Source: Comamonas sp. (lineage in GTDB: Bacteria > Pseudomonadota > Gammaproteobacteria > Burkholderiales > Burkholderiaceae_C). From it: a stretch of 52,605 nt of DNA. Numbering within the stretch: position 1 is the stretch's first letter; each line of letters begins with the position of its first letter. Below the pieces are notes generated by a model. The model made no database searches, was not told the origin of the DNA, and saw only the letters and a program-made list of their open reading frames with translations. The DNA lies in assembly GCF_009360615.1 (NCBI RefSeq), contig NZ_SPEY01000026.1:1-52605 (forward strand), written 5' to 3'. A program made the translations under genes and the position numbers. Of this stretch, positions 35,941 through 44,152 are shown piece by piece.

Positions 35941-36438
35941 ATGAGCATCTGGTCCATCGACGCACAGACCGTCACCCACAGCATTCAGCTCGCTGTTGCC
36001 CCGGTTTTTTTCCTGACGGCCGTGGCCGGCATGATTGGCTCCGTAGCAGGGCGGCTGGCCCGCATCATCGACCGCGCCCGCAAGCTGGAGGAAAGCCTGC
36101 GCACCCTGGAGGATCACGATCTGATCGCGCGCCATCTCAAGGAGCTGCATTTCCTGCGCGAGCGCGGGCGGCTGGCCAATGTCTCGATTGCGCTGCTGAC
36201 GCTGTGCGGCATGTGCATCGGCCTGACCATCGTGCTGCTGTTCGTGGGCCAGGCCTACGGCGTCAGCGGGCATGGGTATGCCGTGTTCAGCTTCATGCTG
36301 GGGGTGCTGGCCTTTGTGCTGGCGCTGTGCTGCTTTCTCTGGGAGACCATCATGGCGACACGTATCCTGGACTTTCACATGCTCAGCCAGGCCAGGGCCG
36401 CCGTGCGCCATGTGGCGGAGTCCGAGCGCCGTCCCTGA
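35941..36438 (+). CDS. DUF2721-family membrane protein
   Basis: A 165-aa protein of the DUF2721 family. It has a first membrane helix (AVAPVFFLTAVAGMIGSVAG), an amphipathic charged loop (RIIDRARKLEESLR), and two further helices (IALLTLCGMCIGLTIVLLF and FMLGVLAFVLALCCFLW). Function unknown. The ATG at 35941 has GAGGT just upstream; the frame is open to 35896. It is divergent from the btuC riboswitch and stands alone. Confidence 0.85.
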   Translation: MSIWSIDAQTVTHSIQLAVAPVFFLTAVAGMIGSVAGRLARIIDRARKLEESLRTLEDHDLIARHLKELHFLRERGRLANVSIALLTLCGMCIGLTIVLLFVGQAYGVSGHGYAVFSFMLGVLAFVLALCCFLWETIMATRILDFHMLSQARAAVRHVAESERRP

Positions 36439-36780
36439 AGGATGCGCGCCCAGTTTTTTTCTGCCCCTGCTACTGGCGCCCATGGTCTTTCTGAGCGGCC
36501 TCGGGCGCCTCTGTCGGATTCCCGTGCTGCTGCGTTGCGGCCGGTTGCGGTTGGTCGAGCGCGGCAGGCCGACCTTGCGTCGGGCCACGGCATGGGCCGA
36601 CGCGGGTCAGAGAGGGGCAGCGCGTCCCTGCTGGTCACGCTGGCCTATGCGCGCTTTTTTCGCACCAGCGCTGGCCGGCCTATCGGGATCCGGCGCCTGA
36701 CCTGGCGCTTTATCCCTTGTTGTCCCTGGCGCTCGCCTGGGGGCGCCATGACGGCCTGAGGAAGGCCGCGGCAGACGGAT
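36439..36780. other. Intergenic stretch, possibly a decayed gene
   Basis: No gene is supported. Protein-like fragments appear in different plus frames: a hydrophobic piece near 36460-36530 (LLLAPMVFLSGLG) and another near 36668-36760 (DLALYPLLSLALAWGRHDG). They are not in the same frame, lack a start with a ribosome-binding site and match no family I recognise. A frameshifted remnant is possible. Confidence 0.3.
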
Positions 36781-37701
36781 CTAGTCGTGCATGGGTTCCA
36801 GCCAGGCGGCTGCGGCCTGGATGATGCAGTCGGTGAGCCGCTGCAGACTGGCCTGGGCATTGCGGGTGTGGGCCCAGTACATGGGGATGTAGAGATCCCG
36901 GCCCGGCAGCAGCTCCATCAGATCGCCGCTGGCCAGCTGGGGGGCGATCAGCTGTGCCGGGTGCATGCCCCAGCCCATGCCCAGTTCCACGGCACGGGTG
37001 TAGCCCTGGTTGGAGGGCAGAAAGTGACGCGCATTATTGCGCCGCCCGTCCAGCCCGAGACCGTGCAGCCACTGATCCTGCAGGCTGTCCTTGCGGCCGT
37101 AGTACATCATGGGTGCCTGGGCCAGCGTCTGTGCCAGCTCCCGGTCTGATGCGGCATCGGCCAGGTGGCGCTGCACAAATTCCGGGCTGGCCACGGCGAT
37201 ATAGCGCATGCGGCCCAGCGACCAGGTGTTGCAGCCTGCAATTGCCGAGCCCGTGGCCGTGACGGCGGCCATGACCTCGCCTTCCTTGATGCGTTTGGCC
37301 GTATGGTCCTGATCGTCAATGCTGATGTCCAGCAACTCGTTGCCGTCCTGCGTGAATGCCGCCATCGCGTCCATGAACCAGGTCGAAAGGGAATCGGCAT
37401 TGACTGCCAGCTTCAGCGTGGGCAAGGCCGTCTGTCCTTCGGGTACCAGTTCGGGGCTCTTGCGGCGCAGATCGTTTTCCAGCAGTGCCACCTGCTCCAC
37501 GTGCAGACACAGGCGTCGGCCTGCGTCCGTGCCTCTGCAGGGCGTGCCGCGCAGCACCAGCACCTGTCCCACGCGTTCCTCGAGCAGCTTGATGCGCTGG
37601 GAGACTGCGGAAGGGGTGACATGCAGCTTGCGCGCTGCGCGCTCGAAGCTGCCCTCGCGCAATACGGCAGCAAGCGCTTCCAGTCCCGTGTAGTCGAACA
37701 T
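36781..37701 (-). CDS. argP: ArgP/LysG-type LysR regulator
   Basis: A 306-aa LysR regulator of the ArgP/LysG subgroup: FDYTGLEALAAVLREGSF and KLHVTPSAVSQRIKLLEER form the helix-turn-helix (residues 2-45), followed by QVLVLRGTPCRGTDAGR. The effector domain senses basic amino acids in known members. It is divergent from a LysE/ArgO exporter gene with 91 bp between, the classic arrangement in which it activates the exporter in response to lysine or arginine. Confidence 0.92.
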   Translation of the reverse strand: MFDYTGLEALAAVLREGSFERAARKLHVTPSAVSQRIKLLEERVGQVLVLRGTPCRGTDAGRRLCLHVEQVALLENDLRRKSPELVPEGQTALPTLKLAVNADSLSTWFMDAMAAFTQDGNELLDISIDDQDHTAKRIKEGEVMAAVTATGSAIAGCNTWSLGRMRYIAVASPEFVQRHLADAASDRELAQTLAQAPMMYYGRKDSLQDQWLHGLGLDGRRNNARHFLPSNQGYTRAVELGMGWGMHPAQLIAPQLASGDLMELLPGRDLYIPMYWAHTRNAQASLQRLTDCIIQAAAAWLEPMHD

Positions 37702-37722
37702 TAGAAAATCTTCATTAGATTG

Positions 37723-37740
37723 AGTAAATGTAATTTTACT
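37723..37740. promoter_or_regulatory. Candidate ArgP operator
   Basis: In the AT-rich spacer between argP and the exporter gene there is a perfect 6-bp inverted repeat AGTAAA-N6-TTTACT. It lies 22 bp upstream of the argP start and about 53 bp upstream of the exporter start. LysR regulators bind such T-N11-A type dyads between divergent genes. The window is otherwise GC-rich, so the repeat stands out. Function is inferred. Confidence 0.45.
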
Positions 37741-37792
37741 TAATTGTTGAGCAGAGCAAGAATCCGGGCCGGTTTGGAGGAGTCAGCGGCTC

Positions 37793-38443
37793 ATGGATAT
37801 GACAACTAACTTTTATTCCGCCTGGATTGCAGGCTTTACGGTGTGCGCTTCGCTCATTGTTTCCCTCGGCGCACAGAATCTGTATGTGCTGCGTCAGGCT
37901 GTGCAGGGCGAGCATGTGAAGGCCTGCGTGGCTCTGTGTGTGCTCAGCGACGGACTGCTGGTGGCGCTGGGCGTGGCCGGCATGGCGCAGATGCTGGCCA
38001 GCTATCCGGCATTGGCGCAGTACCTGACGCTGGGCGGAGCCGCATTCTTGCTGGCCTATGGTGTTTTTGCCTTGCGGCGCATGTGGCTGGCTCCGGACGC
38101 TGCCATGGTGGCTGGCGAGCGCAGGGCATCGCCGCGCGGGATGATGAGCGTGCTGGCTGCGCTGGCAGCCATTACCCTGCTCAATCCCCATGTGTACCTG
38201 GATACGGTGTTGCTGATGGGCTCGATCGGTGCTCAGCAGGACGGCGCAGGCCGCTGGTCCTATGTGATGGGGGCCGCCTCGGCCAGCTGTCTGTGGTTTG
38301 TACTGCTGGCGATGGCGGGGCGCCGTCTGAAGCACCTGTTTGCCAACCCCGGCGCCTGGCGTGTCACGGATGGCATCACCGGTGTGATGATGCTGGGGCT
38401 GGCCTGGTGGGTGGCAAGCGGCGCACTGGGAATGGAGGTTTGA
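37793..38443 (+). CDS. LysE/ArgO-family basic amino-acid exporter
   Basis: A 216-aa inner-membrane protein with about six helices and LysE/ArgO signatures: FTVCASLIVSLGAQNLYVLRQ at the N-terminus, and AAITLLNPHVYLDTVLLMGS in the middle, with the conserved NPH motif. It exports arginine and/or lysine in known members. The ATG at 37793 has GGAGGAG about 12-18 bases upstream. The divergent argP-like regulator supports the call. A candidate terminator follows at 38471. Confidence 0.92.
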   Translation: MDMTTNFYSAWIAGFTVCASLIVSLGAQNLYVLRQAVQGEHVKACVALCVLSDGLLVALGVAGMAQMLASYPALAQYLTLGGAAFLLAYGVFALRRMWLAPDAAMVAGERRASPRGMMSVLAALAAITLLNPHVYLDTVLLMGSIGAQQDGAGRWSYVMGAASASCLWFVLLAMAGRRLKHLFANPGAWRVTDGITGVMMLGLAWWVASGALGMEV

Positions 38444-38470
38444 GTCCCTGGCCCGGCCGGTGCCATGCAT

Positions 38471-38499
38471 CGCGGACGTCGGCGCAGGTCCGCGTTTGT
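38471..38499 (+). terminator. Candidate rho-independent terminator after the LysE/ArgO gene
   Basis: A perfect 7-bp stem CGCGGAC/GTCCGCG (38471-38477 and 38488-38494) with a 10-base loop is followed by TTTGT. The T-run is short, so strength is uncertain. It lies between convergent genes. Confidence 0.45.
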
Positions 38500-38502
38500 C
38501 GT

Positions 38503-38811
38503 TCAAGCGGCCGCGGCCTGCTCCCACACACCCACGGCTTCGATGAGGTTCCAGCTGTTGCATTCAATGCGGTAGTGGCCGGTGGCGCCGGTTTTCTGGC
38601 TCTGGCCCTCGATCACCACAATGTGCTTGCCATGGCGCTGGGCTTCGGAGATCGGACGGATCTTGTCGTAGTTGTGCTTCTCGGCAATGTCGCCGCGGAA
38701 GGCGATGGTCACCTGCTCGCGCCGGGGGAAGTAGTCCCTGGCATATTTGTCCAGCGTGCGATCGGCGACCAGCGTGGCCATATCGGGCGAGGTTGCGGAA
38801 GTAGTGTTCAT
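38503..38811 (-). CDS. Unrecognised 102-aa protein
   Basis: I do not recognise a family. The protein is soluble and mixed in charge, with the segments YARDYFPRREQVTIAFRGD, KIRPISEAQRHGKHIVVIEG and IECNSWNLIEAVGVWEQ. There is no signal peptide, membrane helix or known motif. The start is supported by an excellent ribosome-binding site (GAGGAGACACG before ATG). Codon use looks like that of the neighbours. It stands alone, convergent with the LysE/ArgO gene and about 150 bp downstream of the Lrp-like gene. Confidence 0.75.
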   Translation of the reverse strand: MNTTSATSPDMATLVADRTLDKYARDYFPRREQVTIAFRGDIAEKHNYDKIRPISEAQRHGKHIVVIEGQSQKTGATGHYRIECNSWNLIEAVGVWEQAAAA

Positions 38812-38958
38812 CGTGTCTCCTCAAGAGTGAACGCTTGTTTATGTGCAGAATCAGAGCCGGTGTAGGGCGCGATTGTTGCATTTTGTTTCCGCGAGCGCCA
38901 GTGTCCATCGCCATGGCCGATGGCATGCCCCGCATCCGCCCATCGCGTCGGCCCATGG

Positions 38959-39435
38959 TCATGGCGCAGTCAGCGGCAGTTGCAGGCCGGTCTTGATGCG
39001 TTCCAGCGCAATCGAGGTGCTGTAGCGGCGAATGTTCTCGTCCCCTTCGAACAGGCGCTTGCAGATGGCCTGGTAGTCGTCCATGTCGGTGGCGGTGACG
39101 ACCAGGATGTAGTCGGTCTCGCCCGTCACGTAGAAGCATTGCTGCACCGCCGCTTCGTCGGCGATCCGTGCCCTGAAGCCGCGCGACAGATCCGGCCTGT
39201 CGTTGACCAGTTGCACGGTGATGACCGCAGTCAGCGTGCGGCCCACCTTGACAGGCTCCAGCACCGCCACATTGGCGGCAATCACTCCGGTTTCCTGCAA
39301 TCGCTTGATGCGTCGCTGCACGGCCGGTGCCGACAGGTTGATGTGCTCCGCAATCAGACGTTGCGGCATGAGGTTGTCACGCTGGAGCAAGGCAAGAATC
39401 GCGTTGTCAAAGGAGTCCAGGTCGGCTGCAGGCAT
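38959..39435 (-). CDS. Lrp/AsnC-family transcriptional regulator
   Basis: A 158-aa regulator with an N-terminal helix-turn-helix (LDSFDNAILALLQRDN; LSAPAVQRRIKRLQETGVI at about 34-52) and a C-terminal RAM effector domain (CFYVTGETDYILVVTATDM). It binds amino acids in known members. It is divergent from an EamA-type exporter gene with 87 bp between, so it probably controls that gene. Confidence 0.93.
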   Translation of the reverse strand: MPAADLDSFDNAILALLQRDNLMPQRLIAEHINLSAPAVQRRIKRLQETGVIAANVAVLEPVKVGRTLTAVITVQLVNDRPDLSRGFRARIADEAAVQQCFYVTGETDYILVVTATDMDDYQAICKRLFEGDENIRRYSTSIALERIKTGLQLPLTAP

Positions 39436-39522
39436 GGTGTGGGCTGGTTGAGAGCGAAACTTGCAGATTCAGGGCTGAAAACGAGCAAATTTCGCAGGTG
39501 ACTTGCAATATCGTACCTACCT

Positions 39523-40422
39523 ATGTCAAAGAACAGCTGGAATCATTGGTGGCCCGTGTTGGCCGTATTGGGCTCGGTCACTGCACTCGGGCTGGGGACG
39601 TCGCTGGCCAAGCAGCTGTTCCCCCTGGTGGGGGCCCAGGGGACATCGGCATTGCGGGTGGGCTTTGCGGCGTTGATCCTGGTGTGCGTCTGGCGGCCCT
39701 GGCGCTGGTCGCTCAACCGTCAGCAGGCACGGGCTCTGCTCGTCTTTGGCATGGCGCTGGGCGGCATGAACCTGATGTTCTACATGGCGCTGCGCGATAT
39801 TCCATTTGGCCTGGCCGTGGCCATCGAGTTTTCGGGACCGCTGGCCGTGGCCATTTATTACTCACGCCGCGCGCTGGACTTTGTCTGGCTGGCGCTGGCG
39901 GTTGCGGGCCTGGCCTTGATTCTTCCTGTGGGCGGCAATGCGTCGGCCCTGAACCTCTCCCCGGTGGGCATTGCCTGCGCACTCGGAGCCGCGATCTGCT
40001 GGGCCTCCTACATCGTTCTGGGGCGCAGGCTGGGTCATATTCCCAGTGGCCAGGCCGTTTCCCTGGGCCTGCTGTGTGCGGCATTCGTGGTGGTGCCGTT
40101 TGGCGTGGCAGAGGCAGGGCTCAAGCTGCTGACGCCATCGATCCTGCTGTTCGGGCTGATGGTGGCTGCCATCTCCAGTGCCTTGCCTTACACCCTGGAA
40201 ATGCTGGCCCTGCGCCGCCTGCCGCCCGCGACGTTTGGCATTGCGCTGGCGACCGAACCAGCCATCGCCGCGCTGATGGGCATGCTGCTGCTGAGCGAAA
40301 ACCTGACGGTCACGCAGTGGTCCGCCATTGCCTGCATCATGGCCGCTGCGATGGGCAGCGCGATGACGCGGCCCGGTGTCAAGCCGCGCACGGCGGAGGC
40401 GTCGGCGGCGACTTCCGGATGA
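39523..40422 (+). CDS. EamA/RhtA-type DMT superfamily exporter
   Basis: A 299-aa inner-membrane protein with about ten helices and two EamA repeats. Features resemble RhtA (threonine/homoserine exporter): KQLFPLVGAQGTSALRVGFA, NLMFYMALRDIPFGLAVAIEF and LPYTLEMLALRRLPPATFGI, with EPAIAALMG in the second repeat. No good ribosome-binding site is seen before the ATG at 39523. The divergent Lrp-type regulator suggests an amino-acid substrate. Confidence 0.88.
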   Translation: MSKNSWNHWWPVLAVLGSVTALGLGTSLAKQLFPLVGAQGTSALRVGFAALILVCVWRPWRWSLNRQQARALLVFGMALGGMNLMFYMALRDIPFGLAVAIEFSGPLAVAIYYSRRALDFVWLALAVAGLALILPVGGNASALNLSPVGIACALGAAICWASYIVLGRRLGHIPSGQAVSLGLLCAAFVVVPFGVAEAGLKLLTPSILLFGLMVAAISSALPYTLEMLALRRLPPATFGIALATEPAIAALMGMLLLSENLTVTQWSAIACIMAAAMGSAMTRPGVKPRTAEASAATSG

Positions 40423-40886
40423 ATAACCCTGCTATGAAAAGAGATGCTGTAAGTGCTTGCTGACCAATGCTTTGCAGAATTATTTCTAGTGAATAACCCT
40501 TGAAATTTACGCTGAAAGCTCTTTTTTCTGTAGCTGCATGGATCCAAAAACGCTGCCTGGGCAGCGTTTTTTCATGGGCGTGCGCAGGGTCTGAAAGCGC
40601 GTTTCCGGGCGGTGCTTCGGGTCATCGAATTCTTGAATGCTGGCACACAGATAGGGTATTTCTTGGCATGGCTGCACAGCGGCACCTATGCTCATTCTGA
40701 GTCATTTTTTTGACCGGTTTTTACGCTATCCGGTTTGCGGTTTTGGCTGTCGTGGCTACTGCGTATTTGTAGGACTCTCGGTCTATTCAAATCAGGAGCG
40801 AGGTGCTACAACGGATGCACACGGTAACGAATGCTTTGCAACATTGCGGCACAGATTCGAGCCCTGGTGCCGCCACGGGAGGTCAT
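40423..40886. other. Intergenic region upstream of prkA
   Basis: This 464-bp region holds the terminator at 40546-40571 and should hold the promoter of the prkA operon. No gene is supported. I saw no convincing -24/-12 type promoter with the right spacing. Confidence 0.5.
40546..40571 (+). terminator. Rho-independent terminator after the EamA exporter gene
   Basis: An 11-bp stem AAAAACGCTGC/GCAGCGTTTTT with loop CTGG followed by further T and C. It lies 124 bp after the exporter stop. The stem is flanked by A-run and T-run, so it can work in both directions. Confidence 0.85.
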
Positions 40887-42809
40887 ATGGATGTCATCAG
40901 CAATTCCGCAGCTCGCTATGCCCGCCTGCGCGAAGAGGAAATGTCGCTGGACGAGTACCTGAGCCTTTGCCTGCGCGACCCGATGGCCTACGCCGGTGCC
41001 GCCCAGCGCATGCTGTCCGTCATCGGTGAGCCCGAGATGGTGGACACTCGCAACGACCCTGTGCTGTCGCGTCTGTTTGCCAACAAGGTCATCCGCCGCT
41101 ACCCCGCGTTCTCCGAGTTCTACGGCATGGAAGATGCCATCGAGCAGGTGGTGAGCTTCTTCCGCCATGCCGCCCAGGGACTGGAGGAGCGCAAGCAGAT
41201 TCTCTATCTGCTGGGACCTGTGGGCGGCGGCAAAAGCTCGATCGCCGAGCGCCTCAAGTACCTGATGCAGAAGGCTCCGTTCTACGCGCTCAAGGGATCG
41301 CCCGTGAACGAATCACCGCTGGGTTTGTTCGACCCGGTGGAAGACGGGCCGATACTGGAAGAGGAGTTCGGCATTCCACGCCGCAGTCTGCAGCATGTGC
41401 TCTCTCCCTGGGCCGTGAAGCGGCTGGAGGAATATGGCGGTGACATACGCCAGTTCCGGGTGGTCAAGCGCTATCCCAGCATTCTCAAGCAGATCGGCAT
41501 TGCCAAGACCGAGCCTGGCGACGAGAACAACCAGGATATCTCCAGCCTGGTGGGCAAGGTGGATATCCGCAAGCTGGAGAACTTTTCGCAGGACGACACC
41601 GATGCCTACAGCTACTCCGGCGGGTTGTGCCTGGCCAATCAGGGCCTGCTGGAATTCGTTGAAATGTTCAAGGCTCCCATCAAGGTGCTGCACCCCTTGC
41701 TGACCGCCACGCAGGAAGGCAACTACAAGGGAACCGAAGGCTTTGGCGCCATACCGTTCGACGGCGTGGTGCTGGCCCACAGCAATGAAAGCGAGTGGAA
41801 GGCTTTCCGCAACAACCGCAACAACGAGGCCTTTCTGGACCGCATCTACATCGTCAAGGTGCCCTACTGCCTGCGCGTGAGCGAGGAGGTCCGGATCTAT
41901 GAAAAGCTGATTCGGGAGTCATCGCTGGCCCATGCCGTGTGCGCTCCTGGCACGCTCAAGATGATGGCGCAGTTCTCCGTGCTCACGCGTCTCAAGGAGC
42001 CTGAGAACTCGAGCATTTTCAGCAAGATGCAGGTCTATGACGGCGAAAGCCTCAAGGACACGGATCCTCGCGCCAAGAGCTATCAGGAATATCGCGACTA
42101 TGCGGGCGTGGACGAGGGCATGGAGGGCATCTCCACGCGCTTTGCCTTCAAGATCCTGGCCAAGGTCTTCAACTACGACAGCACCGAAGTGGCGGCCAAT
42201 CCGGTGCACCTGATGTATGTGCTGGAGCGGCAGATCGAGCGCGAGCAGTTCCCGGCCGAGCTGGAGACCAAGTACATCGGTTTCATCAAGGAGTACCTGT
42301 CACAGCGCTATGCCGAATTCATCGGCAAGGAAATCCAGACCGCCTATCTGGAGAGCTACAGCGAATATGGGCAGAACATCTTTGACCGCTACGTCACTTA
42401 CGCCGACTACTGGATTCAGGACAGCGAGTACCGCGACACCGATACCGGGGAAGTGTTTGATCGCAATGCGCTCAATGCCGAGCTGGAAAAGGTGGAGAAG
42501 CCTGCCGGCATCGCCAATCCCAAGGATTTCCGCAACGAGATCGTCAACTTCGTGCTGCGGGCCAGGGCCAACAACCAGGGCAAGAATCCGAGCTGGACCA
42601 GCTACGAGAAGCTGCGCGTGGTGATCGAGAAGAAGATGTTCTCCAACACCGAGGAACTGCTGCCCGTCATCAGCTTCAACGCCAAGGCCAGTGCCGAGGA
42701 TGCGCGCAAGCACGAGGACTTCGTCACCCGCATGGAGGCCAAGGGCTATACGCCCAAGCAGGTGCGCTTGCTCTGCGAGTGGTACCTGCGCGTGCGCAAG
42801 AGCAGCTGA
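40887..42809 (+). CDS. prkA: PrkA-family serine protein kinase
   Basis: A 640-aa protein. The N-terminal AAA-type domain has Walker A GPVGGGKSS (110-118) and the PrkA hallmark KGSPVNESPLGLFDP; the C-terminal part is the PrkA kinase domain (FNAKASAEDARKHEDFVTRM near the end). The ATG at 40887 has GGGAGG just upstream; the frame is open to 40803. It is the first gene of prkA-yeaH-spoVR, an operon linked to stationary-phase and stress survival in other bacteria (yeaG-yeaH in E. coli, prkA-yhbH-spoVR in spore formers). Confidence 0.95.
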   Translation: MDVISNSAARYARLREEEMSLDEYLSLCLRDPMAYAGAAQRMLSVIGEPEMVDTRNDPVLSRLFANKVIRRYPAFSEFYGMEDAIEQVVSFFRHAAQGLEERKQILYLLGPVGGGKSSIAERLKYLMQKAPFYALKGSPVNESPLGLFDPVEDGPILEEEFGIPRRSLQHVLSPWAVKRLEEYGGDIRQFRVVKRYPSILKQIGIAKTEPGDENNQDISSLVGKVDIRKLENFSQDDTDAYSYSGGLCLANQGLLEFVEMFKAPIKVLHPLLTATQEGNYKGTEGFGAIPFDGVVLAHSNESEWKAFRNNRNNEAFLDRIYIVKVPYCLRVSEEVRIYEKLIRESSLAHAVCAPGTLKMMAQFSVLTRLKEPENSSIFSKMQVYDGESLKDTDPRAKSYQEYRDYAGVDEGMEGISTRFAFKILAKVFNYDSTEVAANPVHLMYVLERQIEREQFPAELETKYIGFIKEYLSQRYAEFIGKEIQTAYLESYSEYGQNIFDRYVTYADYWIQDSEYRDTDTGEVFDRNALNAELEKVEKPAGIANPKDFRNEIVNFVLRARANNQGKNPSWTSYEKLRVVIEKKMFSNTEELLPVISFNAKASAEDARKHEDFVTRMEAKGYTPKQVRLLCEWYLRVRKSS

Positions 42810-42883
42810 CCGTGGGACCGGTGGTCGTCCCGGGCGGCCACCGGCGCGATGATTGACAACAGCCCCTGGAGATGGGAGCACAG

Positions 42884-44152
42884 ATGGCACTGCATATCAT
42901 CGACCGCAGGCTTGCAGGCAAGAACAAATCGGTGGGCAACCGCGAGCGGTTTGTGCGGCGTTTCAAGGAGCAGATCGCAGAGGCGGTTCGCAAAGCCGTG
43001 TCTGCGCGCGACATTCGCCACATGGACGAGGCGGAAACCATCACCATTCCTAAAAAAGACATTCAGGAGCCGGTCTTCAGGCACGGTCAGGGCGGCATCC
43101 GGGATGTCGTGCTGCCCGGCAACCAGGAGCATGTGCGTGGCGACCGCATTGCCCGCCCGCCCGGCGGCGGGGGCGGCTCCGGCTCGCAGGCCAGCGATAG
43201 CGGAGAGGGGCAGGACGACTTCACCTTCACGCTGACCAAGGAAGAGTTCATGGAGCTTTTCTTTGAAGACCTGGCCCTGCCGCGACTGCTGCGCAACCAT
43301 ATCGGCAATACCCTTCAATACAAGACCCGGCGCGCGGGTTACAGCCATGACGGCACCCCCAGCAACCTGGCGCTGGTGCGGACCATGCGTGGCGCGCTGG
43401 GCCGGCGCATCGCGCTGACCAAGGCCGCGCATCGCGAACTCAAGGAGCTGGAAGAACAGCTCGAAGCCTTGTTGGAGCAGGATGACGGTACCAGCGAGGC
43501 GGTGGCCGAGTTGCAGCGCCGCATCGATGCCTTGCGCGAGCGCATAGGCGGCGTGCCTTTTCTCGAGCAGCTGGATCTGCGGTTCCGCAACCGCAGCAAG
43601 GTGCCCGTGCCCAGCAGCCAGGCCGTGATGTTCTGTGTGATGGACGTGTCGGGCTCCATGGATCAGGAGCGCAAGGAACTGGCCAAGCGCTTCTTCATCT
43701 TGCTGTACCTGTTTCTCACCAGGCATTACGACAAGATCGAGATCGTCTTCATTCGCCATCACACCCAGGCGGCCGAAGTCAGCGAAGACGAGTTCTTCCA
43801 CTCCACGGAGAGCGGGGGGACGGTGGTCAGCAGCGCGCTGGTCCTGCTCGAGCAGATCATCAGGGCTCGCTACCCGGTCAACGACTGGAATATCTATGTC
43901 GCTCAGGCCAGCGATGGCGACAATTTCAGCGATGACGGAGGCAAATGCCACAGTCTTCTCGCAGAAAGAATACTGCCGCTGGTGCGCTACTACGCGTATC
44001 TGCAGGTGGTGCTCGAGGAACAGAGCCTTTGGGAGGAGTACAGCCGCCTGCTGCCGCTGTTTCCCCATTTCGCCATGCGTAAGGTGTCGGCTGCCAGCGA
44101 GATCTATCCGGTGTTCCGCGATCTCTTCAAGAAAGATGGGGTATCGGTATGA
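42884..44152 (+). CDS. yeaH: YeaH/YhbH-family protein (DUF444) with vWA-like domain
   Basis: A 422-aa protein of the DUF444 family. Seen: HIIDRRLAGKNKSVGNRERF at the N-terminus, a Gly/Ser-rich linker (PGGGGGSGSQASD around 90-105), and a vWA-like domain with the MIDAS motif DVSGSMD (around 253). The ATG at 42884 has GGAG six bases upstream; an ATG at 42872 is an alternative. It is co-transcribed with prkA and overlaps spoVR by 4 bp. The molecular role is unknown; it is thought to work with the PrkA kinase. Confidence 0.94.
   Translation: MALHIIDRRLAGKNKSVGNRERFVRRFKEQIAEAVRKAVSARDIRHMDEAETITIPKKDIQEPVFRHGQGGIRDVVLPGNQEHVRGDRIARPPGGGGGSGSQASDSGEGQDDFTFTLTKEEFMELFFEDLALPRLLRNHIGNTLQYKTRRAGYSHDGTPSNLALVRTMRGALGRRIALTKAAHRELKELEEQLEALLEQDDGTSEAVAELQRRIDALRERIGGVPFLEQLDLRFRNRSKVPVPSSQAVMFCVMDVSGSMDQERKELAKRFFILLYLFLTRHYDKIEIVFIRHHTQAAEVSEDEFFHSTESGGTVVSSALVLLEQIIRARYPVNDWNIYVAQASDGDNFSDDGGKCHSLLAERILPLVRYYAYLQVVLEEQSLWEEYSRLLPLFPHFAMRKVSAASEIYPVFRDLFKKDGVSV

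Noticed and set aside
43150..43200. GC-rich run (CGCCCGGCGGCGGGGGCGG) as a regulatory repeat
   Set aside because: It encodes the Gly/Ser linker of the YeaH protein and is explained by that.
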